A DNA stretch of 64,000 bases. It comes from Phoronis australis. Taxonomy: Eukaryota > Phoronida > Phoronidae. Within the stretch, counting starts at the first letter, position 1; each line of letters begins with the position of its first letter. Positions 34,401 through 49,400 of the stretch are shown here, piece after piece. The stretch is taken from assembly GCA_002633005.1 (NCBI GenBank), contig NMRA01000063.1:668427-732426 (forward strand), read 5' to 3'. Position numbers and translations under genes: made by a program. The notes under the pieces are model-generated. The model saw only the letters and a program-made list of their open reading frames with translations, was not told the origin of the DNA and made no database searches.

Positions 34401-37400
34401 CACTAGATGGGGTAGCTATTAGTTGTTAGTTGGCAACAGGCCTTCATCCAGGGTATGTTCTGGGCGTCCATTAGCACTAATCTGGATCCCTGGCAAGGAA
34501 GCCCAATGTATCATTTGGACACCCACTGTCAAACAGAATTTCTCCAGTTTGGACACCCACATTGTAAGTTCACTAGGACTTCCAGTTAATGAAGGTTGGT
34601 GCTAGTTTGGCCCTTTCAACTCAGAAAGAAATATACAATGTATATAAAATGTTACAATGTTCAGACAATTGAGAAGGCCTGTCAATCATTACTTTTTATT
34701 TGGCTGAAGTGTCTTCCACTGCAGACTGCTTTCAGTGGTCTTGTCTTGTCATTATTTTACAATTCAGTACTTAATATAGGGGCATGGACCTTGGTTAACT
34801 CCAAACTGGTATCTCAGAGGTGTAGTTTCATGTTTTTTTAAAAACACCAAAAGCAAAATAAATGTCATGATTTTAATACTATCGTGTGCCATAAGAATAT
34901 ACCTATTTCAAATTTTAGAGTTTGCGCCTGATTCATGCTTTCAATGTGTATTTTAATGTTTTAATATGGAGAAGCAGAGACACCTGTTGCCAAAATATAA
35001 ATCACGCATCATCTGTGCATTTTTCTTGTGTTGGTAACTGCAGCTCTGATGACTTATTGTACAGAATATAAAAGCTAGTTAAAATGATATGATAAACTTT
35101 ACAACAGCAATTTGACTTGAGATCACCAAAAACATAGTGCACTCATTGTTCAATCAATGTCTGTAATATTTGTTTGGTAAGCTACTTGGCTGTTTTCATA
35201 AATTTAGACGTAGACGTTCTGGTCCACGCACTGTTTTTAGTAAAAAGGCTTACTACAGGGGACGTGTTTTTGTTAACTTAGATGTAAAAGCCTTGGTTTA
35301 CACATTTTTTGTAAAAACCTCACTGTGTGTTGGGGGTAATGCGCTGTTGGAATCATGGACGCCCTGGAATATTGGGAACCCCATTTTGGACACCCTATTT
35401 CCAAAATTCTGGATAAAGCCCTGGTTGGCAACCAACTAATTCACTGTCTCTGTCAGTCACAATCTAATTCTTAACCAGGTGGAGTGATGAATGGTTGTTC
35501 GTTGGCAACCAACAAACAAACCATCTTTCTCATAGATCGTTTGAACTTCAGCACCAGGTGGAGCAACTATTGGATGTTTGTTGGAAACCAACCAACTCAT
35601 TCCCATTTATCACTCATCTGAACCAACTCACCCTCAATCTGCATATGCATTTTGCTGTCCAATACCAGGTGGAGCAACTATTGGATCTCATTTGACAACC
35701 AAGTAATGAGCTCTACTCTTTTAGAGCACTCGTTTTGTACCACCAGGTGGTGTCCTGTCTAACTGGCGGGTGATATCTAAGTGGTCTGTTGACGTCCATG
35801 TCTTGGTCTGTGCAGTTTGTTGGTTGATGTCCATGTAAGATCCTTACATAACTCGAGCTTGCTACTTTCACAAAATGCTTGTTACTTTCACAAAATGCTT
35901 ATAACTTTCACAAAGTGCTTGCTACTTTCACAAAATGCTTTTACTTTGTTAACACGTATGATTTTGTTGATATTTGGCTGTATACACAAACTTGTCAATA
36001 ATGTCTTAGTCTTACAACTGCACTATAATGTATGGTATAATGAATTTATGCAAATGTACCTAAGTTGTCAATAATGTCTTACAAGTGCGCTATAATGTAT
36101 GGTATAATGAAGTTATGCACATGTACCTAAGTTGTCAATAATGTCTTAGTCTTACAACTGCACTATAATGTATGGTATAATGAATTGATGCACATGTACC
36201 TAAGTTGTCAATAATGTCTTACAACTGCACTATAATGTATGGTATAATGAAGTTATGCACATGTACCTAAGTTGTCAATAATGTCTTAGTCTTACAACTG
36301 CACTATAATGTATGGTATAATGAATTTATGCACATGTACCTTAGTTGTCAATAATGTCTTAGTCTTACAACTGCACTATAATGTATGGTATAATGAATTA
36401 ATGCACATGTACCTAAGTTGGAACATTCATTTCTATAATGCAAAAGTAATATTCACTCATATGTGGTGTAGTAGGGGTCACTTACCTCTACGTTGGCTAG
36501 TAAAGGGTGGTCACTCATATGGTGTAGTAGGGGTCACCTACCTCTACGTTGGCTAGTAAAGGATGGTCACTCATATGGTGTAGTAGGGGTCACCTTCCTC
36601 TACGTTGGCTAGTAAAGGGTGGTTTCTTGAAAAGTTTACCATATTGTCATTGCTTACAGGTGGAAGATCCAATGGATGTCTTGGACGAGAAATGTAGAGA
36701 TCTTGCCGAGGCTCTACGCAACTCAAGGAATACAGTGATTTATACAGGAGCTGGCATCAGTACAGTGAGTTAGCAGTATTCATTTGATAGTAATAACAAT
36801 GTTAGTAGTGTTAAAAGTAATAATTCTTGTGCTTTTGTAGCCCATTTGTATCTGCTTGTGGGTGGGTTTTACTGTAAAGTGGTGTGTTTTACAAAATACA
36901 ATGTGCATATCAATTTGACCAATGAGTCTAGTTTGAAAACAAGATCCTGAAATAAAAGTGCAGTAAGATCTAAAGATTCTAGGATTCCCTTTGTTTCCAA
37001 TTTTGAACGGCTTCTTACGTTGTAGTTGTGAGTATCCCAGTTGTTTCAGTATATTGCCTGATATAGAACTTGAACATGGAAAAACATGAACTTCGTGGTA
37101 CTTGAAATTTTTTGAAAAACTAAAGGGAAGTTCCGTGAAAAGGTCAAACTTTAGCCAAAATATCAGAATTGTGACAATATTAACATTTCTGGTCTTGTCT
37201 GAAAGCCCAATCCCTCTAGTTTTGAATTTCTTATAACTTTCAAATTTTTTCCTAAATAGACACATTTTGGGTGTCAGTTACCCTGAGTGTGTGTTACAAA
37301 TTATTTTGATAAATAAGCTAATTCTGCATATTTTACTATATTACCAAATTTGTGCAACCATAAAACGCCTAAACTGTCCAAAATTATCATTTGACTAGTG

Positions 37401-40400
37401 TCACATCATCGACCTCTTGGGGTCAAAGGTCATGTCCTAGATATCAAAGTGTCCTGTGTCTGTAACAACAAAAGTGCTAAAAAATTTAGTTGCGATGATT
37501 CACTAAGTCAGAAATTGCAAGACAGACATACAAAAATGTGTACGTATGTCTGTCACATCTATGAAAATACAATTTCTGTCAATAAAAATGTATTTAGGTC
37601 TAATTTTTACTTTCTAAACTGGCAGAAGATAAAATTAGTCTCACACTTGAGATTCTTGAGCCATCAAATACCATAAATATTGCTATTAAATACCATAAAG
37701 ATAGCTATAAAATACCATAAAGATAGCTATAAAATACCATAAAGATATGTATAAATTAAGTTACTACTCATTTAAACTAGATACATTGTGACTTTTTTAA
37801 TACTTGGTTTATTTTGCAGAAAAGTTATACTTTACAGTGACATCTAGTACATTCTTAACAAGAATTAAATTTGTCTAAATTAGACAGTTGGACTTCATTC
37901 TGACTTTAAATTGAAAATATTAAAGATATGAATTTGTTGTTCGTCAAGATTTGCTTTGTTTTGGAAAAATTGCAGAAGCAAAAAGTGTACAAAAGACTTG
38001 CTAAGGTGCTTTGGAGTTGAAATAACATGAAACCTAAAATGAATCCGTGTCAAAATCCGTGTCGAAGTGCTGTTATGTCAATATGTTGTTTCATCTCTGA
38101 TGGTGGGCATTCTTAAGAGGTAGCAACCTTGTGACCTACTTTATTTAGAATTTTGTCACACCTTCACTAAGTGTAGTCAATCTGTGTGTTTTTCAGTGTC
38201 TTGGGTGACTTGTATGATACGGTTTCACAGCATTAATCAGGATTACATCGTTTAATTATTAATTTTTTTTGCACCCACATATTTATATGTGCATATTGCT
38301 GTCATCTCTGTCTGTCCGGGCGTCTGGTCATCCATCGTCCAGTGTCCGCAGCTATATCTCCTAAAGCCCTCTTAGGATCTTGATGATATTTGGTAGATGT
38401 ATTCCAATGAAGCTGACGACGGAAGACGACGACTTTTGGGATGGATCCGATTACCGGTTTACCCCCTAGTGACACTTTTTTAACGTTTAGCTCTGTATCT
38501 TCAAAGGTCCTCAATGGATTTTTATGAAACTTGGCACTTAGGCATCTATTAATAACATAATGCTATCCACCCATTTTCAGATGGATTCAAGGTATTTTGT
38601 GCCACCTGGTGGCCATTTTTACTGTTTTCGAATCTGTTTTTGGCGTCTGCCCTCCCACGAAACGACTCTAAGTGTGATTGTGAAAATTGGCATATATCGA
38701 CAGTTGACGATGATTTTCCGACGCTTTTGACTGCTGTGGTGCCTCCTAGTGGCAGTTTTGTTTGATTTTGCACCCATGGCTGTATCTCCTAAACGCTCTG
38801 TAGGACCTTATTCAATTCAGCAAGTATATTTATTTGAAGTTGACAACAAATGCGACGACTTTCGGACGGATCGGACTACCAATGTGCCCCCTAGTGGCAA
38901 TTTTTTACATTTACCTCTGTATCTTCAAATGCCTCAACAGATTTTCATAAAATGTGGCAGTTAGGCATCTATTTGTGAAGTGATGCTTTCCTTTCATTTT
39001 CAGATGGATTCGAGGCATTTTGCACCGCGTTCTGGACGTTTTTACTGTCTTTGTGTCCGTTTTCTGGCACTCCTGTGTAAACCAAACCACTTTAAGGATG
39101 ATTTTAGAAATTGGCATATATTTTCGTAGTGTGAAGAGGATAGTTGACATTGATTCTCTGATGGCTTCATCCAGGATGTCGAAAATAGGGTGTCCAAAAT
39201 GGGGTTCCCAATATTCTAGGGGATCCATGATTCCAGTGGCGCTTTACCCCCACCCCCCACCACATTTCACCACTAATCCCCCCATGCGCCCCTCCACATT
39301 TCACCAGTAATCCCCCCATATGCACGGTGAGATTTTAAAAAAAAATGCGTAGACCAAGGCTTTTGCATCTAAGTTTACAAAAATAGCTCCTCTTCTGTGA
39401 GCTTTTTCACTAAAAACAGTGCGTAGACCAAAACTTTTAAGTCTAAATTTACGAAAACAGCCAAGTAACTTACCAAACAAATATTACAGATATTGGTTGA
39501 ACAATGAGTGCACTATGTTTTGGTGATCTCAAGTCAAATTGCTCTTGTAAAATTTATCATATCGTAACTAACTTTTATACTCTGTACAATGAGTCATCAG
39601 AGCTGCAGTGTTGATGTGTAGTTTTTATTTTGGCAACAGGTGTCACTGCTGCTCCATATTAAAACATTAAAACGCACATTGAAAAGCATGAAACAGGCGC
39701 AAACTCAAAAATTTTAAATGGTATGTTCTTCTAGCACAATATAGTGTTAAACTTATGTCATTGATTTCGCCTTTGGTGTTTTTAAAAAGAGATGAAAAAC
39801 ATGAAACTACTGCTCTGAAACACCAGTTTGCAGTCAGCCAATGTCCGTGCTGCTATATACGAAGTACTGAATTATTAGATGTGATAAGACCCCTGAAAGG
39901 AGACTACCCTGGTAGACACTAAACTTGATGTGCTAATGATTGGCATGTCATTTCAGTTCTTTCTTCAAGTTTCATTAGCTTGGATAAATTCTGATTGACA
40001 TTGGGCATTGTTGCCAGAGTGTCCAGTTTGGTATTAGGGCATCCGTTTGGATGCCAGCGACGTACACTGCATGAAGGCCTGCTATGGAGCCTCCTAGTGG
40101 CTGTTTTAGTTTGTTTTTTGGGTCTATAGCTTTATCTCCTAAACCTACTGCAGGATCTATATTAAATTTAGCAAGTTCCTTTTTATAAATATGAGGTTGT
40201 AAACGCTACGATATTCAGATGAATGGACGAACCCTGTGCCTCCTAGTGGCAATTTCACTTTTTCTGTTTTCCTGTGTTTCTCATAAGTTCCTTCATGCAT
40301 TTTTATGAAATTTGGCGAATAGCTTTCTATTAATTATCACAACCGAGGTACATCAATGACTGACTCGACAGCTCTCGTAGTCAGACTATATGAAAAGAAA

Positions 40401-43400
40401 ATGGCACGAAATTCTTGCCTCCCAAAACGTCACTTTCGGATTGGAGAACGAATTATTAATCAAATTACAAAAAGCTGTAATTAAGTTGAAAATATGTCTG
40501 GGATAACCAACGAACCTTATTTTTGCTAAAACTAACATGAAAAAGGTTGCCTTCACCTTTAAGTATTCCATTTTATCTGTTTCTGTCTGGAAGCTGATCA
40601 GACAATAACGTCATGACGCCAAGAAGCTTTACATGTCATATGCCAGTTGATCGAGTAGTTGGTAGTGATGCTACAGTTTAATGCTACGTTGCCTCGGATG
40701 TTGTAATGCCCAGAAATATTTTGTGTCACTACCAAATATTGGGCCTACATTGAAATGGTAGTCTTTTTCAGCTTATTGGGCTTGCAAGTATTTCTTTTGT
40801 TTTTCTGCATTTGCCCTATGTACATCCGTATAGGGCTTTCATACCAACTGATGCACTGTGTACATCCATAGGGGGCTTTCATACCAACTGTTCACTACGT
40901 ACATCCGTAGAAGGTTTTCGTACCAACTGTTACACTACGTACATCCGTAGAGGGCTTTCATACTAACTGATGCACTATGTTCATCCATAGAGGGCTTTCA
41001 TACCACCTGTTACACTATGTACGTCCGTAGAGGGATTTCATACCAACTGTTACACTATGTACATCCATAGAGGGCTTTCGTACCAGCTGATGCACAATGT
41101 ACATCCATAGAGGGCTTTCATACCAACAGTTACACTATGTACATCCATAGAGCCAGGTTTCATACCAACTGATACACTATTTACATCCGTAGAGAGTTTT
41201 CATAAAAACTGTTACACTATGTACATCCGTAGAGGCTTTCATACCAACTCTTGCACTATTTCGATGTAGCACCGTAGTAAAACAAACCATATTCAGGTAG
41301 GCGTCTCGAGTAAAAAAATAGGAGATATCAGAAAGAGCTTCCGAGGGACACAAATGCATTGTGAATTTGCACCCATCTGCGCCAAAATTGCAAAACGCAC
41401 TCAAATAGGATGACTAGCCCTTGAGTCTTTTTTTCCATTAGAATGAATGGTAATTGAAAGCACCTTTACCTACAGAGTATCTAAAAACATCACCAGTATG
41501 TTTAGGCCATTAGAATAAAGTGGTTATGTAGGCCATAATGTATCCTTTATCACCTGTTATTAGCGTTTGTGCCTAACTTCCTATTCAGCTGGATGTAATA
41601 TTGATGTAGCAGGGGTAGGCAGCCTTCAATGGACCAATTAGTGGGCTCACTGTGTGGAAAACTGACAGTTAGTTGTATGTTTTATAGTGAATACTCAGGT
41701 TCATGCAGAGTAGGCCCTTTAACATTAGAAAGCTGGAATGTTAATTAGGGGATTAGTAATGAGGAAGATACAGTCGATGTATATGTGGAGGCACTCAACA
41801 GTTCCCACTGGCTTTTGGCAAGATCAAAAGATCAAGCTCTCTGTTCCAACAAGTGCGCAAAACCTGAAAAACTGACATGTTGTTTGTTGGAAGCAAGATT
41901 TGGTAATTTTCATTTACCAAATGAAGGGTCTAGTTCTAGGTGGTAAAAAATTTGAGTAGTTGGAAAATGGTGTCCTCTAACCAACAGTATTTTTTCAGAT
42001 TTTGAAAGGTATTAGAATTTGTGACCCAGTGCCATTGTATGTTGCACGGATTCATTGTGGACTGCATGAATTTTTAAATTTAGGTTAAATTTAGCATTTA
42101 TTAATTATTGGGATTACCGTATTCATCTTAAAAAGAGCCCATGCCCCTATAAGTGCCCCCCACGCGTTTTCAGACTTTGCTAAAATAAGCATCCAGTCCA
42201 TGAAAGCCGTGTACATGAGAAAAATGCCTTACCTAAAGTTCTAAAATTCTACAGTAACGTCTTCAGTTTATCAATAAGATCCAACAGTCCTGAAAAAATC
42301 ATTGTGCGCGGAATTTATAGACCACAAGCCTCCCGGCTATGTCGGTATTTAGCCGTGACTATACACTTCAAACCTCCGCCGTGCTTCAAAAAGAACGCGA
42401 AAGTTTTGCTGATCTTGCGAGTGACATGTCCTATTATGGTCTGGCCTTTCAGAACAGACGTAGCACACTTGTCAAAGGGATTGTATTGTATAAGTTTCTC
42501 GTACAGATCTCCTCCCTCAACAGGAATCCAAATTTCTTAGTACATGTGGAAACAGCGAATCAAAGACTAATAATTACTTGACCTTTGTTAAAAGCAAGTG
42601 GTCAGCTAGGCACGAAATAAATACTGGCATTACTTCCGAAAGTTTCTAATACCGTAAAAACGTTTGCGTTATTTTTAGGAGGAATTATTTAATTAATGGT
42701 AATTGGAGTTTTAAAATCACAATGACCCACTGATAGTGAACATTTCCGCACCCTAACACCCCCGGATCTCCCGAAAAATAACTGTTAGACTGTCACGCAT
42801 CCAGTCACTCGCCGACTCAATAACATCGCCATCGGCCTTACCGAGACCGACAACAAGCGCTAAAAAAAAACGTTCTACTTTACTGCTGGTGTTAATTTCC
42901 TTAGTTACCGTACAATGCACACCTAGATCGTTACATCGCGTTTACTCTGGCAAATGTTCTCTGACGACACGCATGAGCTCGTTTGCTCACTCAAATATCA
43001 ACAACATGTGTGTTTGTTCAGAGATTTTTCTTGTGTTGCGAAGTACGATCTAGCGTTGATGTGGACTTAATGTGCAGTTAATCCCGACTCCACTGAAACT
43101 TAAAAATCGTAGGACTTCAGGTAATTTGTTGACTCGAAACTATATTTTAACTCACGAATTCAAGTTGACCTGTCGGTAATTGCGTGGTAGCGACTCATCA
43201 GTCGGCGAGTTTTCGCACTGGGATTTTCCAAAAATGCTGGTAATTTAACATCTAAGTTTGATAACAATGCACTGCAATTTTGTAGAAACTATGTCGTATT
43301 GGTTACAGATGCGTCACAGAGCCTAAATTTGATGAATTCTGGCTTACTATTTCACCTGTTTCGGAGACCGGGTTTCGACCACTTTGGGCTGTAATAAGTG

Positions 43401-46400
43401 CCCCCCCTTCCTGAAACGAATTTTTCTAAGCTCCCTGGGTGCTTATTAGGGCGAATGCGGTAAGCCAAGAAACCAGCTGTGTGGTTAAAGTTGTTCAAAG
43501 TGTCATAGTTTGAAGAAAAACAGTAATGTGTTTCAATAGCATCATCCAGCATTCTCAGACTTCAGTTGATGAATTCATTGCCTTGGTGTTGGGTATGAGA
43601 CACAGTCAGCTTATGCAGTACCAATGGGTCCAAAAATGTGGAATGACAGAAAACTTGTTTTTAAAATGCAATTATGTGCATCTTTCATCGAGGTATCAAT
43701 TTACTTATTTTATCGAGGGAGACTGCTATATTACAACCTGCACAACCGCCACTAACTCCACCTCTACCACCTCTACAACCTCCACCACCACTACCACCAC
43801 CACCATCACTTCTAGAATTACCTTCCTCTTCTAACACCACCTCCACTTCTACCACCACCAGCACCTCCACCAGCACCTCCCCCACCACCACCACCATCAA
43901 CATTGCCACCACCACCACCACCTCTGCCACCACCACCACCACCTTTCACCTCCACCACCTCTTCCATCAACACCTAGCTTTGTGCTTGCTGGTTTCATGC
44001 ATAGGTGACCTTAAATTCTGCGCTAAGTGATCAACTGGTTGTTAAAGTTCCCAAAATGACATTTTTTCTATCAACAACACATTGACAAATTATTCAAAAT
44101 AAAATAGTTTTCAATGGGAAGATGTGAATACTATGGATATAATAGGGTACAAGTGAGAGCTACTCTTTAAAACGCCTGCGGTCTCAACACGTTCAGTGTT
44201 GTTTTTTGAATGTTTATACAATTTCACTGTAACATTTGAATGCCTCATACCTAGAGTTCGAAATTATATTTCCACCAGAACATGAATTGTTTGATTTTAC
44301 AGGAGAGAACATGTATTGTTTGATTTTACTGGAGAGAACATGTATTGTTTGATTTTACAAGGTTTCAAGTGTTCCTACGTTTCCTACTTTTTCCTACTTT
44401 TCGAGCACAAGCGATGCTAACTTAATGGCTGTGTAGTGGGGGAGCTAGTAGGACTTCACACTGTTGAGTGTAAAAGGTTTGAGTTCTATTGTATCTCACC
44501 TACCATTAAAAGAAAGAGACATCTTAAATTGCACAATCCTCTTGTTTGGTCCTTGGGTAGACCAAAAAGATACCCAAAATCCATTTAATTTAGATTTTGA
44601 GTGCAACATCCTTTTCAAGTTTATTTCATTACAACCACCACTCAAATTAAAATGATGCAAATTAAGACATGAAAATGCCTGGGGTTATTAATTATAATAC
44701 CTACTAATTACTGACCGATTAACAATTTATTTCAACTTTTAAGTGCAAAGAATTCTTTTCCAAAAGATAGTGCAGTAGTTCTGGACACCATATCCACAGC
44801 TTAAGACACCATTTTACCTGGAGTTTGCAGAAAAGATAGGGGTGTTTGGACCCTAATGGATAACAAGACCCGGAAAATGAACTTGTATGACAGAGGAAAT
44901 ACTACAATTTTTATTTCTGCTAAATAAGACCTTTGAAATGAACAAAATACAACTTAAGATGCAAAAAGTCCTTTTGTTATTAACTAAGACACTTATTAAT
45001 TAACAGCCAATAAATGATTTATTTAAGGATGTATTTGCATGCTTTGAACTATGCTAACGTATAGCAAGAACTAAAACGACAATGCTCTTTGAATTTCATC
45101 TACGCTAAACAAAATGCAGTTGTATTCATTGACAACTTGTAAATGTGAAAACGACCTTTGCGCCAATGACGTACCTTGGGGGCTCACATAACCATTGTTG
45201 TGAACTGCTGAACAGACTGTGTTCGAACCTATGACATCATTGGTTAAATTCAGCACTTCTGTCTGCCGTATGGTGTCAGCTTAAAGAACTGAACTTGCTG
45301 TTATCAAGTGGAACTTCTCGATCAAAATTCATACAAAATACATTGTTTTTTTGGTGACATTCTCCTTTAACCCAGTTTGAAGTCATTTTCCTCTAGAGAT
45401 GAAGCGACAGAGGCTGATGAGTTATGAGACGCATTGTGCTAGACGACTTGTCTTAAAGAGGAAATTGCAAGGTCTAAACCAATCTGAACAACAATATGGT
45501 CTAAATTCTAGTTTATAATTATCATTGCTATATTCTTAACATTAACTGAATTGTACGCCGCTATACAAAGTTATTTACATATTTAGTGCCATGGTGTTGT
45601 AACGCCATCGTTGTAACGGAGAATAGAAACGGCGCCATTTTCGTTCATTACACATCTGTGACGTGGTGTTGGGGAACACAAAGGAAGCAATGTGTGTCCA
45701 AGTGAGTACAGCAGCGTAGATGAGGAATACTTTGAACGATACAGGGACGGACAGGTGGACTTTTCAGATGATTCCGACCTTTCGGACGTGGAGGTAGAGG
45801 TGACAGATCCCAGAGGAACAATGTGTTCACAGCTTTTCTGTAGCGGAGCCGTTCTCCCTCGATCCCTTTCACGGCCCTTTCTCTGGTCGCCGAAGACTCA
45901 CTCCCAGCGGGTTCGTCCTGTGAACGTCAACAGGCTGAAGGTGCGCAGGAGTTGCGATTAGATGTTAGTGATTGGTAAGAATATTATCAATATGTATCCT
46001 ACAACCGCGAATTATAACTTGGTCTTTTTTAATTCAAAAGTAGGTGCTTTACCAGTCAGTCCCAGGCGCCCATATCCCCATTGGTGAATCGTGTTTCAGC
46101 CGTGGATAAATACCAGTTTCAGTGATAAAACTGGGATTTTTTTGCATTATAGCAAATCACTCAAAAATTGTTAGGTCTCTGATTATTTGTAGACAGTGTG
46201 GCTCAGTGGTTTGAGCTCGTGAGACTCAGGTTCGAATCCTGGGTTTCACTGGCATGCAATTGAGCATTGAACAAAATTGTCTCTTACTTCTCCGAGACTG
46301 AGCGGGGTGTTACTAGTGAGTGAATAAATGTATGCAAGGGAATGAATGAGAACCACTTTGGAATAATCGACTGTGAATTGTAAAGAAGAGGATGAAAGAA

Positions 46401-49400
46401 TTGCAATTTTATAATTTAGACTTTCTCACCTTGGTGCTGGGGGAGGGCATAATTCTATAGGTTATAGAACAAGTCATTTCATTTTCGTACTCAAGTCAAC
46501 TCGGACCTATATCAGTCTACACATGTGTTCCAAAACAGTTTTATTTTGTAAGGCGATGCTTGAAATGGAAACAACCATTTCATGTCGATGTACATTGACC
46601 CAATGTTGCCATTATTTATAAATGAAATATGGTACATGGCTTGGTTACGAGTCGACTTGGGTAGGAACCGCCTGGTAAAGTTTCTATAGAGTAAAGAGAG
46701 CATACCATTGGATTGGTGATTGCCCATATAGCATATCAAGAAGTTTTAATGTATACTGTAATATTTAAAATATGGGCGACCCTTTGAGTGGCAACACTGC
46801 CTTTCAAGTTGGTTTGCCCCATTGTCATTGTCTAGTTTGATTAATGGTATGTGGGTGCCGATATGATTCAGATTGGGAGAACAGGTCTCACGACTACATA
46901 CAAAACAGTCCCCGCCATCAATGAATGAGGGCAACTACCTTTTGTCTTAGGGTCAGTTAAAAAATCAAACAACTAATGTCCATTACTATATCCCCCGGGT
47001 ATGATCTACCACTGCCTTGGGTGTAGCACTATTCATTTGTATGAAAAGTAAATATCTTTACTATATATGATCAATTTGTACAAAAAATAAATAGGTTGTG
47101 ATGTTCCAATCAATTTTCCTGAAAACTGAAGTCGTATGCAGACCCCTCAATTTGGTAGAGGCACTCTTGGTAAATTTTTTAATTCGAAATTTTGATGTTT
47201 ACTGAAATAATGTATTATTGTCGACACATCTTGCAGGTGCACCTGGGGCAACTGTCAGACAACCTCAGTTGTTGAAGAAAGAGTATGTTGCCAAGAGGTT
47301 GACAAGGTTGTTGCAAAACTTGATGAAGAAATGAAGCGTGACAACTAACACAGAAGAAAAAATGTATTGTGGAGCATGGGGGTTTAAACCTGTATACATC
47401 AATCGTGGTGTTTTGGAGACTGCATGGTTGCAGTACAAAAGCCAATATCCTGATGGCTATGACAGACCCTTGGATAAAAGGATTTGACACGTGGCCTACA
47501 GACAGTTCCAAAGATGGGTACACGGTCACTTAGGACGAACAGTCCGTGTTGTCATTCCAGCATGCGCAGTAGCCTGCATCAGAGCTTTCTACCCTCCGCC
47601 AGGAAATGAGGAAGACTTTGAGTTCCAAGGATTTTCTTAAAAGTTTCACCCATTTATAGATATCAACAGTTGTCTTAGCCCTGGAATGCCAACTCCTCCA
47701 CATGACCTATGTATTCTGTTATAAAAACTTGTGACTCGGGGTCTAGTTTTATGTAATTCAAACGAGTTGCAAAAAGTTGTAGTGACAAATTCCATAGAAA
47801 GATCAAACATCGTAATAAACGGATGCAATCGCAGTGCAACCTCAGCGGCATGAAATTGAAGTTGACATTCCATGAATAGACTTCTGTGGTTTCAGAATGG
47901 TAAATAATTAACACAGCGAGCAGCATTTATTGATGCTCATCAATCTGGTTACTTATAATAACATGGTCATGACATGTGTAATTTAACTAGGACTACATTA
48001 TAAACCTCTAAACTCAACATCAGTTGAACTTATGGTTTACCTTGGTAAACAGAGGAATTGGTCTCATTGGAGTCCAGTTTGTGTGCTTGAAGCGAACACA
48101 TTGAACAGTATGGCTGTTACATAAAAAAATAAAAGTTTTGAATCTGGGCCATACACGCCATAGTCTGAAGTCGAGACTGAATCTTCTGCCCTCTTCTTAT
48201 ACAGTAGAACTCTCTAAATTGGTAGCGCTTCAGTGGGAACTTTAGAAAGGTTAGGATTAATTCCGCAGTAACGCCTCCAAATAACTCCAACTTTGATGAA
48301 ATATCTCAGTCTCACTGGATACAACTTAGCGAGTTCTACTGTAATTCAATGAGAAATCAAAAAACAAGACACAGCAACCACTGAATCTCAACCCAAAAGC
48401 TCCAGTATGCAATAGTTTTAGATGTCTATAACATGGTGTGAAAACAAAAAGTATGCATATGAGTAGGAATTGGGAAATCTGGAGGGAGTGCTTATACCAC
48501 TCACTCAAAAATTCCCAAGACAATGTTCGAATTCTGTGCAAGTGATTATTCTGTGTACTATTTAGATGAGATTGTGGCACGAAAAGACTGATTACCCAAA
48601 CAAGTACCTTTTCACCCCCACTTAAGAAAGTCTTCCTTTACCGACCCACTGTATGGGGCAGCAACAGTTTAGTGCAAATCAAATATACTTAAAAAAGCTA
48701 TGCCGCAATATTTATAGTCCTTGTATTGAAGAACCATTGAAATGTTTCCAGGTACGGATCCAGGCTTTTGAGTTAGGGGGGGCCAGGGCACGGTATTAGC
48801 CAGGATTTTGCCCGTCAGACATTCGCACCCCAGTCAAATGGAATCTGGGAGAATTTTAGGGGGGCATGGCCCCCCTCTAAATCTGCCACTAGTTTCAATA
48901 TAAGAACATAGTATATCACTGGGTTTATCTATACAAATGGGACAGCCAAATACCACACACAAAAGCTTTTCATAATTTCCACTACTGGTACTATAAACAC
49001 TCTTGGCATTGCTATCTGTACCACTATCAAAAATTTGATCTAAAACATTGGTAGTGACAGTTAAATATGTGACGGAAAGAAGTTCCAGTGCTGTCCATTG
49101 ACAAAGCACCAAGTCTGAATTTATCTGTGCCACGGCATCCTCCTTGGACACATCTGGAGCACCAGCAGTCTGCATTGGAGGGGCATCAATTTCTAAGCGA
49201 ATTTCAAGATCTCCAGCTTCTCTTTTGTTCTGCACTAAGTGGAAGGTGTTCTCCTTTCATTTACATACTCTGAAAAGCACAACAGCGGCAATTCAAAAGT
49301 AAAAAAAAANNNNNNNNNNNNNNNNNNNNNNNNNNNNNNNNNNNNNNNNNNNNNNNNNNNNNNNNNNNNNNNNNNNNNNNNNNNNNNNNNNNNNNNNNNN

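Noticed and set aside
43674-44030. Thr/Pro-rich and Gly/Val-rich frames on both strands
   Set aside because: They are both products of a CCA/CCT trinucleotide tract.
46199-46245. Functional tRNA gene
   Set aside because: A and B boxes are good, but no acceptor-stem pairing or clear anticodon loop is seen and a SINE-like tail follows.
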